Shown in pieces: positions 56,980-64,000 of a DNA stretch of 64,000 bases (positions are counted from its first letter, which is position 1; each line of letters starts with the position of its first letter). The position numbers and the translations under genes were made by a program. Location: assembly GCF_011043625.1 (NCBI RefSeq), contig NZ_JAAKGT010000002.1:124001-188000 (forward strand), written 5' to 3'. The notes beneath the pieces were generated by a model, which had not been told where the DNA came from, ran no database searches, and was given only the letters and a program-made list of their open reading frames with translations. Source of the stretch: Caulobacter sp. 602-2 (GTDB taxonomy: Bacteria > Pseudomonadota > Alphaproteobacteria > Caulobacterales > Caulobacteraceae).

Positions 56980-58055
56980 GAACCCAAGCCATGACGATGA
57001 CTTCCGCCCGCGCGCTCGCCCTGCTGACCGCGTCCGCCCTGGCCCTGACCGCCTGCGGCGGCAAGGAAAAGGAAAAGGCCGCCCCCGCCAGCCAGGCCCG
57101 CGCCGTCAGCGTCGGCCAGATCGAGACCCGCCCGCTGGGCGGCGGCATCGAGGCCTCCGGCGTGCTGCTGGCCCGTGACGAGGCCGTGGTCGGCTCGGAA
57201 CTGTCGGGCTATCGCGTCGCCCGCATCTACGCCGACGAGGGCGACTACGTCCGCGCCGGCCAGCCGCTGGTGCAGCTGGACGCCACCCTGCTGCGCGCCC
57301 AGATCGACCAGCAGGCCGCCGTCGCCGCCCAGGCCCAGGCCGAGGCCGCCCGCGTCTCCGGCCTCGACGGCCAGGGCGTGCTCAGCCAGGAACAGATCGA
57401 GAGCCGCCGCTACACCGCCAAGGCCCAGGCCGCCTCGCTGAACGAGCTGAAGACCCGCCAGAGCCGCATGACCATCGTCGCCCCGGTCGGCGGCCGGGTA
57501 ATCGAGCGCGGCGTCAAGCCGGGCGAGATCTCCGGCGGCGGCACGACGCCGTGGTTCCGCATCGTCCGCGACGGCCTCGTCGAGCTGGAAGCCGACGTCA
57601 ACGAGCAGGACCTGGCCGGTCTGTCGGTGGGCCAGCCGGCCACCGTCACCCTGCCCGGCGGCCAGCAGGTCTCCGGCGCCATCCGCCTGGTCAGCCCGCG
57701 CGTCAACGCCGACACCCGCCTTGGCAAGGTCCGCATCCGCCTGCCGGTGCGCGAGGACCTGCGGGCCGGCGGCTTCGGCAAGGCGACCTTCGGCGCCTCG
57801 GGCCAGGCGGTCACCGCCGTGCCGGAAAGCGCGATCCGCTACGACGCCTCGGGCCTGTCTGTGGTCACCGTCGATGCGAACAACCGCGCCAAGCAGGTTC
57901 CCGTGCGCACCGGCCGCCGCGGCGGCGGCTGGGTCGAACTGGTGCAGGGCCCCGCCCCCGGCACGCGCGTGATCATCGGCTCGGCCGCCTTCGCCGGCGA
58001 CGGCGACCTGGTGAAGCCCCAGCCCGTCCAGGCCGCCCAGAAGGCCGCCAACTGA
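56976..58055 (+). CDS. RND efflux periplasmic adaptor (membrane-fusion protein)
   Basis: A 359-residue adaptor with a lipobox signal (ALLTASALALTACG). Barrel-sandwich halves appear as VSVGQIETRPLGGGIEASGVLLARDEAVVGSELSGYRVARIYADEGDYVRAGQPLVQLDATLLRA and MTIVAPVGGRVIERGVKPGEI. A beta-barrel domain follows (LVELEADVNEQDLAGLSVGQPATVTLPGG). The hairpin is short, typical of adaptors for smaller tripartite pumps. It overlaps both neighbours by a few bases (ATGA and TGATG), so the three genes are one operon. Confidence 0.95.
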   Translation: MRTQAMTMTSARALALLTASALALTACGGKEKEKAAPASQARAVSVGQIETRPLGGGIEASGVLLARDEAVVGSELSGYRVARIYADEGDYVRAGQPLVQLDATLLRAQIDQQAAVAAQAQAEAARVSGLDGQGVLSQEQIESRRYTAKAQAASLNELKTRQSRMTIVAPVGGRVIERGVKPGEISGGGTTPWFRIVRDGLVELEADVNEQDLAGLSVGQPATVTLPGGQQVSGAIRLVSPRVNADTRLGKVRIRLPVREDLRAGGFGKATFGASGQAVTAVPESAIRYDASGLSVVTVDANNRAKQVPVRTGRRGGGWVELVQGPAPGTRVIIGSAAFAGDGDLVKPQPVQAAQKAAN

Positions 58056-61000
58056 TGTCCGAGCTTCGCATCTCAGCCTGGTCGATCAGGAACCCGATCC
58101 CGGTCGCGGTCCTGTTCATCGCCCTGATCATCGCCGGCGTCGGGGCCTACCTGTCGCTGCCGGTCAAGCAGTTCCCGAACGTCACCTTTCCGGCCGTGAC
58201 CGTCTCGGTCACCCAGAGCGGCGCGGCGCCCGGCGAGCTTGAGACCCAGGTCACCCGCCCCATCGAGGACGCGGTCTCGGGCATCTCCAACATCAAGACC
58301 ATCCGCTCGTCCGTCACCCAGGGCGCCTCGACCACCACCATCGAATTCGAGCTCGGCGAAGACCTGCAGAAGGTCACCGACGAGGTGCGCTCCAAGGTCG
58401 ACCAGGCCCGCGCCAGCCTGCCCAAGGAGATCGACGAGCCGATTGTCCAGCGGCTCGAGATCGACAGCGCCCCGATCATCACCTACGCCGTCTCGGCCCC
58501 GGCGATGAGCACGGCCGAACTGTCCTGGTTCGTCGACGACACCGTCACCCGCGCCCTGCAGGGCGAAAAGGGCGTGGCCCAGGTGGCCCGCGTCGGCGGC
58601 GCCGAGCGCGAGATCAACGTCATCATCGACCCGGCCCGCATGGCCGCCTTCGGGGTGACGGCGCCGCAGCTGAACCAGGCCCTGGCCAATTTCAGCCTCG
58701 ACGCGCCCGGCGGCCGGGCCACGGTCGGCGGCCGCGAGCAGACCCTGCGGGTGCTGGGCGCGGCCAACACGCTGGACCAGCTCAAGCAGATCACCATCCC
58801 GGTCGGCTCGCGCTACGTGAAGCTGACCGACGTGGCCGATGTCGGCCAGGGCGCCGGCGAGGAGCGCGGCTTCGCCCGCCTCGACGGCAAGCCGGTCGTG
58901 GCCTTCCAGGTGATGAAGACCCGCGAGTCCAGCGACGTGCAGGTCGAGGACCGCGTGAAGGCGGCCGTGCTGGCCCTTGAGCAGAAGAGCGCCGGCGTCG
59001 CCTTCACCAAGATCTACTCGACGGTCGACGAGACCCGCGCCAGCTTCAAGGCCACCGAGCACACCCTGCTGGAAGGCATGCTGCTGGCCTCGCTGGTGGT
59101 GTTCCTGTTCCTGCGCGAATGGCGCGCCACCCTGATCACCGCCATCGCCATGCCGGTGTCGCTGATCCCGACCTTCGCCTTCATGGCCATGGTCGGCTTC
59201 TCGCTGAACGTCGTCACCCTGCTGGCCCTGACCCTGGTCATCGGCATCCTGGTCGACGACGCCATCGTCGAGATCGAGAATATCGAGAAACGGGTCTCCA
59301 AGGGCGAGAGGCCCTACCAGGCGGCCATGGAAGGCGCCGACGCCATCGGCCTGGCGGTCGTGGCCACCACCTTCACCATCGTCGCGGTGTTCGTGCCGGT
59401 GTCGTACATGCCCGGCATCCCCGGCCAGTTCTTCAAGGAATTCGGCCTGACCGTCGCGGTCTCGGTGCTGTTCTCGCTGGTCGTGGCTCGCCTGCTGACG
59501 CCGCTGCTGGCCGCCTACTTCCTCAAGCCGTCGAAGGACCCGCACCCGCGCAAGCCGTTCGAGGGCTTCTACCGCAAGAGCCTCGACTGGGCGCTGGACC
59601 ACCGGATCATCAGCTTCATCCTCGGCGGCGCCCTGACCGTCGGCTCGCTGGTCGGTGCCGGCTTCCTGGCCTCGATCGGCGTGCTGGCGGTCGGCTTCCA
59701 GCCGCCCGGCAACGCCAACTACTACTACATCAAGCTGCAAGGCCCGCCCGGCGCGACCGTCACCGACATGGACCGCACCGTCCAGGCCGTGACCAAGATG
59801 TTCAAGGCCCGCCCCGAGACCGAGCACGTCTTCGTCCAGGTCGGCTCCAACATCGCCAGCGGCTTCGGCGGCCAGAGCGGCGCCGACGTCCGCGACGGCA
59901 CCGTCACCGTGGTCCTCAAGGGCGACCGCAAGCTGACCGTCACCGAGATCAAGCAGGAGATCCGCGCCGGCCTGCGCGACATCCCCGACGCCCGCGTCAA
60001 CCTGCAGAGCGACTGGGGCTCGGCCGACATCCAGAACATCCTCACCTCCGAGGACGGCGAGGCCCTGGACAAGGCCGCGCTGCAGATCGAGCGCGAGATG
60101 CGTTCGCTGAAGACCGTGGCCGACCCGCGTCCCTCCTCGCCGCCCAGCGGCCCGGAGATCGTCATCCGGCCGCGCGCCGACGAGGCCGCCCGCCTGGGCG
60201 TCAGCGTCGCCGACATCGCCGCCATCGCCCGCGTGGCCACGGTGGGCGACATCGACGCCAACGTCGCCAAGATGACCCAGGGCGAGCGCCGCATCCCGAT
60301 CCGCATCCGCCTGCCCGACGGCGCGCGCTCGGACCTGGCGGCGATCGGCGCCCTGCAGGTGCCCACCGCCAGCGGCGGCGTCACCCGCCTCGACAGCGTC
60401 GCCGACATCGACTTCCAGGCCGGTCCGGCCAAGATCGACCGCTTCGGCCGCAAGCGGCAGCTGACCATCGAGGGCGACCTCAACGGCGGCGCCCAGCTGG
60501 GTCAGGCCCTGGCCGAGATCAACGAACTGCCGTCGATGAAGAAGATGCCCGCCGGCGTCACCCCGGCCTCGGCCGGCGACCAGGAGGCGTTCACCGAGCT
60601 GTTCAGCGGATTCGCCGTCGCCATCCTGTCGGCGATCGGCCTGGTGTTCGGCGTGCTCGTCCTGCTGTTCCGCAGCTTCTTCAAGCCGATCACCATCATC
60701 TCGGCCCTGCCGCTGGCGATCAGCGGCGCCCTGGTGGCGCTGGTGGTCTGCGGCCAGCCGCTGTCGATGCCGTCGCTTATCGGCTTCCTGATGCTGATGG
60801 GCCTGGCGGCCAAGAACTCGATCCTCCTGGTCGAGTACGCCATCGAGCAGGAGCGCGCCGGCATGACCCAGCGCGAGGCCCTGATCGACGCCTGCCACGA
60901 ACGCGCCCGCCCGATCGTCATGACCACCCTGGCCATGATGGCCGGCATGCTGCCCACCGCCCTGGGCCTTGGCCAAGGCTCGGAGTTCCGCCAGCCCATG

Positions 61001-61174
61001 GCCGTGGCCGTGATCGGCGGCCTGATCACCTCGACCATCCTGTCGCTGGTGCTGGTGCCGGTGGTCTACGAGGTCATCGACGACTTCGAGCGCTGGATCA
61101 CCCCCAAGCTCTCGCGCCTGACCACCCCGCGCGAAGCCCCGGGGGCTGCGGCCTCGCCGGTCGATCGGCTGTAA
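58055..61174 (+). CDS. RND-family efflux pump (inner-membrane permease)
   Basis: A 1039-residue RND permease of the AcrB/HAE class. The N-terminal [43 protein letters not shown] is the first membrane helix and start of the porter region. The proton-relay aspartates of helix 4 are the DD in [20 protein letters not shown]. The later repeat includes [28 protein letters not shown], with the helix-10 lysine. Substrate range cannot be read from sequence. No transcription regulator is embedded in the operon. Confidence 0.96.
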   Translation: MSELRISAWSIRNPIPVAVLFIALIIAGVGAYLSLPVKQFPNVTFPAVTVSVTQSGAAPGELETQVTRPIEDAVSGISNIKTIRSSVTQGASTTTIEFELGEDLQKVTDEVRSKVDQARASLPKEIDEPIVQRLEIDSAPIITYAVSAPAMSTAELSWFVDDTVTRALQGEKGVAQVARVGGAEREINVIIDPARMAAFGVTAPQLNQALANFSLDAPGGRATVGGREQTLRVLGAANTLDQLKQITIPVGSRYVKLTDVADVGQGAGEERGFARLDGKPVVAFQVMKTRESSDVQVEDRVKAAVLALEQKSAGVAFTKIYSTVDETRASFKATEHTLLEGMLLASLVVFLFLREWRATLITAIAMPVSLIPTFAFMAMVGFSLNVVTLLALTLVIGILVDDAIVEIENIEKRVSKGERPYQAAMEGADAIGLAVVATTFTIVAVFVPVSYMPGIPGQFFKEFGLTVAVSVLFSLVVARLLTPLLAAYFLKPSKDPHPRKPFEGFYRKSLDWALDHRIISFILGGALTVGSLVGAGFLASIGVLAVGFQPPGNANYYYIKLQGPPGATVTDMDRTVQAVTKMFKARPETEHVFVQVGSNIASGFGGQSGADVRDGTVTVVLKGDRKLTVTEIKQEIRAGLRDIPDARVNLQSDWGSADIQNILTSEDGEALDKAALQIEREMRSLKTVADPRPSSPPSGPEIVIRPRADEAARLGVSVADIAAIARVATVGDIDANVAKMTQGERRIPIRIRLPDGARSDLAAIGALQVPTASGGVTRLDSVADIDFQAGPAKIDRFGRKRQLTIEGDLNGGAQLGQALAEINELPSMKKMPAGVTPASAGDQEAFTELFSGFAVAILSAIGLVFGVLVLLFRSFFKPITIISALPLAISGALVALVVCGQPLSMPSLIGFLMLMGLAAKNSILLVEYAIEQERAGMTQREALIDACHERARPIVMTTLAMMAGMLPTALGLGQGSEFRQPMAVAVIGGLITSTILSLVLVPVVYEVIDDFERWITPKLSRLTTPREAPGAAASPVDRL

Positions 61175-61192
61175 TCGAAGAGGGCCGGAGAA

Positions 61193-61292
61193 GACCCCCT
61201 CCGGCCCTCTGGGCCACCTCCCCCAGAGGGGGAGGATCTAAATCCAGATGCTCCCCCTCTGGGGAGCTGTCGCGAAGCGACTGAGGGGCCCC
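61193..61292. repeat. Palindromic repeat, family B, copy 2
   Basis: A near copy of the block at 48616-48717, with the ends CCCCCTCCGG and GAGGGGCC, inner arms of CTCCCCCAGAGGGGGAGG, and the same TGTCGCGAAGCGACTGAG. It lies between the convergent efflux-pump and double-HxlR genes and may stop transcription. Confidence 0.75.
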
Positions 61293-61302
61293 GCGCCGGC
61301 CT

Positions 61303-62244
61303 CTAAGCCAGCACCGTCGTCTCCGGGCCGACCACTCCGCCGCAGGCCGCGCAGCGCACCTCCGATTCCAGCCGCTGGCCGCACGGCGTGTGGGTCAGCA
61401 CCTCCGGCGGCCCTTCCGGCCCCGCCAGCCAACGGTCGCCCCAGGCCATCAGCGCCACGATCAGCGGGAACAGCTCCCGCCCCTCGTCGGTCAGCCGGTA
61501 TTCCCAGCGCTCGGGCCGCTCCTGGTAGCGCACGCGGTCCAGCACCCCCAGGCTGACCAGCCGCGCCAGGCGATCCGACAGGATGTTGCTGGCCGCGCCC
61601 AGTTCGGACTGCAGGTCGGCGAACCGGCGCAGGCCGTAGAAGCTGGCGGCGACCAGATGCGAGGTCCAGCGGTCGCCCAGCACGGCGATGGCCCGCTCGG
61701 CCACCGGCGGGATCCCGCCCTCGCTCTCGACGATCGAACGTCGCTGGGCGCGTGGTCCCGGCGCGGGATCCAGCCCCGCCCCCGGGCCCGGCGCGACGGT
61801 CGTGTTGCGCGCGGTCACCGCCTGCCCGCAGGCCTTGCAGGCCAGCTGCGCCACCAGTTCGCAGCCGCAGGTGCGGTGCATGACGCGATGGGCCGGATCG
61901 CCCGGCGCGTCGGCAGGCGCAGCGCTGCGCTTCTGGTCCCAGCGCAAGATCATCAGCGCCGCATCGAACAGGTCCAGCCCCTTGGCGGTCAGGTGATAGC
62001 CGTGCCGCACGGGTCGCTCCTGATAGGGCCGCCGCGCCAGGAGCCCCGCGCCTTCCAGCCGGCCCAGCCGGTCGGTCAGCAGCGAGCGGGCCATGCCGGT
62101 ATGCGCCACGAAGCCGTCGAATCGGCTGACGCCGCGGAACGCCGCGTACAACACCAGCAGCGTCCAGCGATCGCCGATCAGGTTGAGCGCCCGCGCCGCC
62201 GAACTGGCGCGCACCATGCGGAAACTGTGGTTTTCGGGCGACAT
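61303..62244 (-). CDS. Double-HxlR regulator: two HxlR domains, each with a cysteine cluster
   Basis: The 313-residue protein contains two winged-helix HxlR domains. The first (~14-102) reads ALNLIGDRWTLLVLYAAFRGVSRFDGFVAHTGMARSLLTDRLGRLEGAGLLARRPYQERPVRHGYHLTAKG; the second (~183-275) reads AIAVLGDRWTSHLVAASFYGLRRFADLQSELGAASNILSDRLARLVSLGVLDRVRYQERPERWEYRLTDEG. Each is followed by a zinc-ribbon-like cluster: C126, C128, C136 and C139 after the first; C288, C298 and C301 after the second. HxlR proteins usually are single-domain dimers, so this is probably a fused pseudo-dimer. It is divergent from the thiolase gene with a 125-base shared region, a probable target. Confidence 0.9.
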   Translation of the reverse strand: MSPENHSFRMVRASSAARALNLIGDRWTLLVLYAAFRGVSRFDGFVAHTGMARSLLTDRLGRLEGAGLLARRPYQERPVRHGYHLTAKGLDLFDAALMILRWDQKRSAAPADAPGDPAHRVMHRTCGCELVAQLACKACGQAVTARNTTVAPGPGAGLDPAPGPRAQRRSIVESEGGIPPVAERAIAVLGDRWTSHLVAASFYGLRRFADLQSELGAASNILSDRLARLVSLGVLDRVRYQERPERWEYRLTDEGRELFPLIVALMAWGDRWLAGPEGPPEVLTHTPCGQRLESEVRCAACGGVVGPETTVLA

Positions 62245-62369
62245 CTTCCCCTTGGTGCGAGCGTTCGCGGCCGCCTGTCAATCTTGGCCGATTGCCTCGC
62301 CCTTCCGTAACTTTTATAACGAGACTAACAAGAGCGGGGACGGGTAATCTCGCCGGCGCGGAGGCAGCC

Positions 62370-63602
62370 ATGGTCTACATCCTGGGGGGATGGCAGAGCG
62401 ACTTCTCCGCGAACTGGTCGCGCCGGGGCTGGGGCCTGGCCGACGCGTTTGGCGAGGCGGTGGCGCAGGGACTTGCGGCCACCGGCCTCGCCCCTTCCGA
62501 CATCGAGACCGGCCACGTCGGCAACTTCGCCGGCGAGCTGTTCGCGGGCCAGGGCCTGCTGGGCGGCTTCTTCGGCCTCGTCCACCCCGACCTCGACGGC
62601 CTGCCGACCATGCGCCACGAGGCCGCCTGCGCTTCGGGCAGCGTCGCCATCCTGGCCGCCGCCGCCGAGATTGAAGCCGGCCGCTACGGTCTCGCCTGCG
62701 TCGTCGGCATCGAGCAGATGCGCAACGTCCCCGGCCAGCAGGCCGCCGCCAACCTGGGCGCCGCCGCCTGGACCGGCCACGAGTTCCAGGACGCCCGCTT
62801 CCTGTGGCCCGCGGCCTTCTCCGATCTGGCCGAGGTCTACGACCAGCGCTTCGGCCTGCGCTACGAACACCTGATGGCGATCTCGGAGCAGAACTTCGCC
62901 AACGCCCGCCGCAACCCCAACGCCCAGACCCGCGACTGGCGCTTTCCGCCTGAGGCCTTCACCGCCGACGACGTCGCCAATCCGGTGGTCGAGGGCCGCA
63001 CCCGCAAGCAGGACTGCGGCCAGGTCACCGACGGAACGGCGGTGCTGTTCCTGGCCTCGCCCGAGCGCGCCAAGGCCTATGCCGACGCCCGCGGGTTCCC
63101 GCTCGAACTCCTGCCGCGCATCAAGGGCTGGGGCCACCGCTCGGCCCCCATCCCCCTCGACCGCAAGCTGGCGGCGAGCCGTGAGGGCGGCCCAGAGGGG
63201 GGACACGTCTTCCCGCAGGTGCGCCGCGCCGTCGAGGACGCCCGCGCCCGGGCCGGGATCGCCCACCTGTCGGAGATCCACGCCATCGAGACCCACGACT
63301 GCTTCGCCATCACCCAGTACATGGCCATCGACCATCTGGGCCTGACCGCGCCGGGCCAGGCCTGGAAGGCGATCGAGGCCGGCGACACCAGCGTCGACGG
63401 CAAGCTGCCGATCAATCCGTCCGGCGGCCTGATCGGCGCCGGTCATCCGGTCGGCGCGACGGGAGTGCGCATGGCGCTCGACGCCTTCAAGCAGACGACG
63501 GGAACGGCCGGCGACTATCAGGTCGGCGACGCCCGCACCGTCCAGACCCTCAACATCGGCGGCTCGACCACCACAACGGTCAGCCTGGTGATCGGAACCT
63601 GA
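62370..63602 (+). CDS. Thiolase-superfamily acetyl-CoA acetyltransferase, SCP2-type
   Basis: A 410-residue thiolase. The nucleophilic cysteine lies in MRHEAACASGSVAILAAAAEI. The later catalytic motifs are HDCF in AIETHDCFAITQYMAIDHLGL and GHPVGATG in GGLIGAGHPVGATGVRMA. HDCF instead of CxGxG near the end marks the SCP2-thiolase group, members of which cleave branched or steroid-like 3-ketoacyl-CoA or have unknown roles. The ATG at 62370 follows a GGAGG site. The next gene starts 1 base after its stop. The divergent neighbour is the double-HxlR regulator. Confidence 0.9.
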   Translation: MVYILGGWQSDFSANWSRRGWGLADAFGEAVAQGLAATGLAPSDIETGHVGNFAGELFAGQGLLGGFFGLVHPDLDGLPTMRHEAACASGSVAILAAAAEIEAGRYGLACVVGIEQMRNVPGQQAAANLGAAAWTGHEFQDARFLWPAAFSDLAEVYDQRFGLRYEHLMAISEQNFANARRNPNAQTRDWRFPPEAFTADDVANPVVEGRTRKQDCGQVTDGTAVLFLASPERAKAYADARGFPLELLPRIKGWGHRSAPIPLDRKLAASREGGPEGGHVFPQVRRAVEDARARAGIAHLSEIHAIETHDCFAITQYMAIDHLGLTAPGQAWKAIEAGDTSVDGKLPINPSGGLIGAGHPVGATGVRMALDAFKQTTGTAGDYQVGDARTVQTLNIGGSTTTTVSLVIGT

Positions 63603-63603
63603 C

Positions 63604-64000
63604 ATGCTGCAAATCCTGCTGGTCGACGCCGCCGTCTCGGCCGCCGCCTTCCTGGCGCTGTGGCTGGTCAGCTTGCGGATCCGCGACGTCAGCTTCATCG
63701 ACGCCTGGTGGGGGCTGGGCATGGGGCTGATCGCCTGGACCGCCTTCCTGCAGGGCCTGCCCACGCCGCGCGGCATGCTGCTGACGACGATCGGCACCGT
63801 CTGGGCCCTGCGCCTGGGCGGCTACCTGTTGTGGCGCTGGCGCAAGCACGGCGCCGACCGCCGCTACGTCGCCATGCTGGCCCATGCCGAGAAGGAACGC
63901 GGCTGGAGCTTCGCCAAGACCTCGCTGCTGCTGGTCTTTTCCCTGCAGTACGTCATGCAGTTCGTCGTCGCCCTGCCGGTGCAGCTGGGCCAGGCGCCCG
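63604..64000 (+). CDS. DUF1295-family membrane protein, 3' end outside the window
   Basis: The first 132 residues of a protein with the DUF1295 pattern: a first hydrophobic segment (LLVDAAVSAAAFLALWLVSL), then RIRDVSFIDAWWGLGMGLIAW, GTVWALRLGGYLLWRWRKHGADRRYVAML, and the start of a further membrane segment (LLLVFSLQYVMQFVVALP). The family resembles steroid 5-alpha-reductases and methyltransferases of the ICMT type, with an unknown substrate. It follows the thiolase after 1 base, suggesting a shared operon and hence a role in lipid or steroid-like metabolism. Confidence 0.85.
   Translation, partial: MLQILLVDAAVSAAAFLALWLVSLRIRDVSFIDAWWGLGMGLIAWTAFLQGLPTPRGMLLTTIGTVWALRLGGYLLWRWRKHGADRRYVAMLAHAEKERGWSFAKTSLLLVFSLQYVMQFVVALPVQLGQAP

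Overview
This is a high-GC window with almost no non-coding slack. Gene content points to an alphaproteobacterium of the Caulobacter/Phenylobacterium type (family Caulobacteraceae): many TonB-receptor, HxlR, TetR and PAS-kinase genes, an OxyR/KatG pair with ATAG-N7-CTAT sites, FixJ-type regulators and numerous GC-rich palindromic intergenic repeats. This is a judgement from content, not a database match. No rRNA, tRNA, CRISPR array or intact transposase gene was seen.

Layout. 1-3.4 kb: end of a RidA gene, a UBP zinc-finger protein, a 205-bp mobile-element-like repeat, a small conserved protein, and a cNMP-binding/thioredoxin-reductase-like flavoprotein. 3.4-6.7 kb: Dps, an AraC regulator and a membrane PAS histidine kinase. 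6.9-11.4 kb: cupin, RibD-like reductase, LysR regulator, MFS exporter and Tat-exported hydrolase, with two matching T-N11-A dyads that suggest one LysR regulon. 11.7-16.7 kb: two orphan response regulators, then a peroxide-defence block (Fur-like, OxyR, KatG). 16.7-24.8 kb: membrane protein, large gluzincin-like protein with an altered zinc motif, DUF885 protein, PadR with a HAAS-type membrane protein, SDR with divergent LysR. 26-33 kb: exported and lipoprotein genes (esterase-like, metallo-beta-lactamase fold, Het-C-like, two tandem paralogues), with a second copy of the 205-bp repeat. 33.1-35.4 kb: uvrB.

35.37-37.7 kb is the clearest foreign segment: a strikingly AT-rich patch holding one 706-residue protein that reads as a PIN-like nuclease domain followed by a coiled coil and two C-terminal membrane segments. 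It is the best candidate for an undescribed system here, possibly defence-related, but that function is inference.

38-46 kb: pirin, beta-lactamase-family hydrolase, hybrid histidine kinase, a double-TetR fusion, a lipoprotein and adenine deaminase. 46.5-51.6 kb: bifunctional beta-oxidation enzyme, acyl-CoA ligase and a DegT-like protein lacking the PLP lysine. 51.9-64 kb: TonB-dependent receptor, a complete RND efflux operon (outer-membrane factor, adaptor, pump), a double-HxlR fusion with two cysteine clusters, an SCP2-type thiolase and the start of a DUF1295 protein.

Recurrent themes are oxidative stress (Dps, OxyR, KatG, Fur-like, cNMP-flavoprotein), fatty-acid or acyl-CoA catabolism, and tandem fusion or duplication of regulator and secreted-protein domains.
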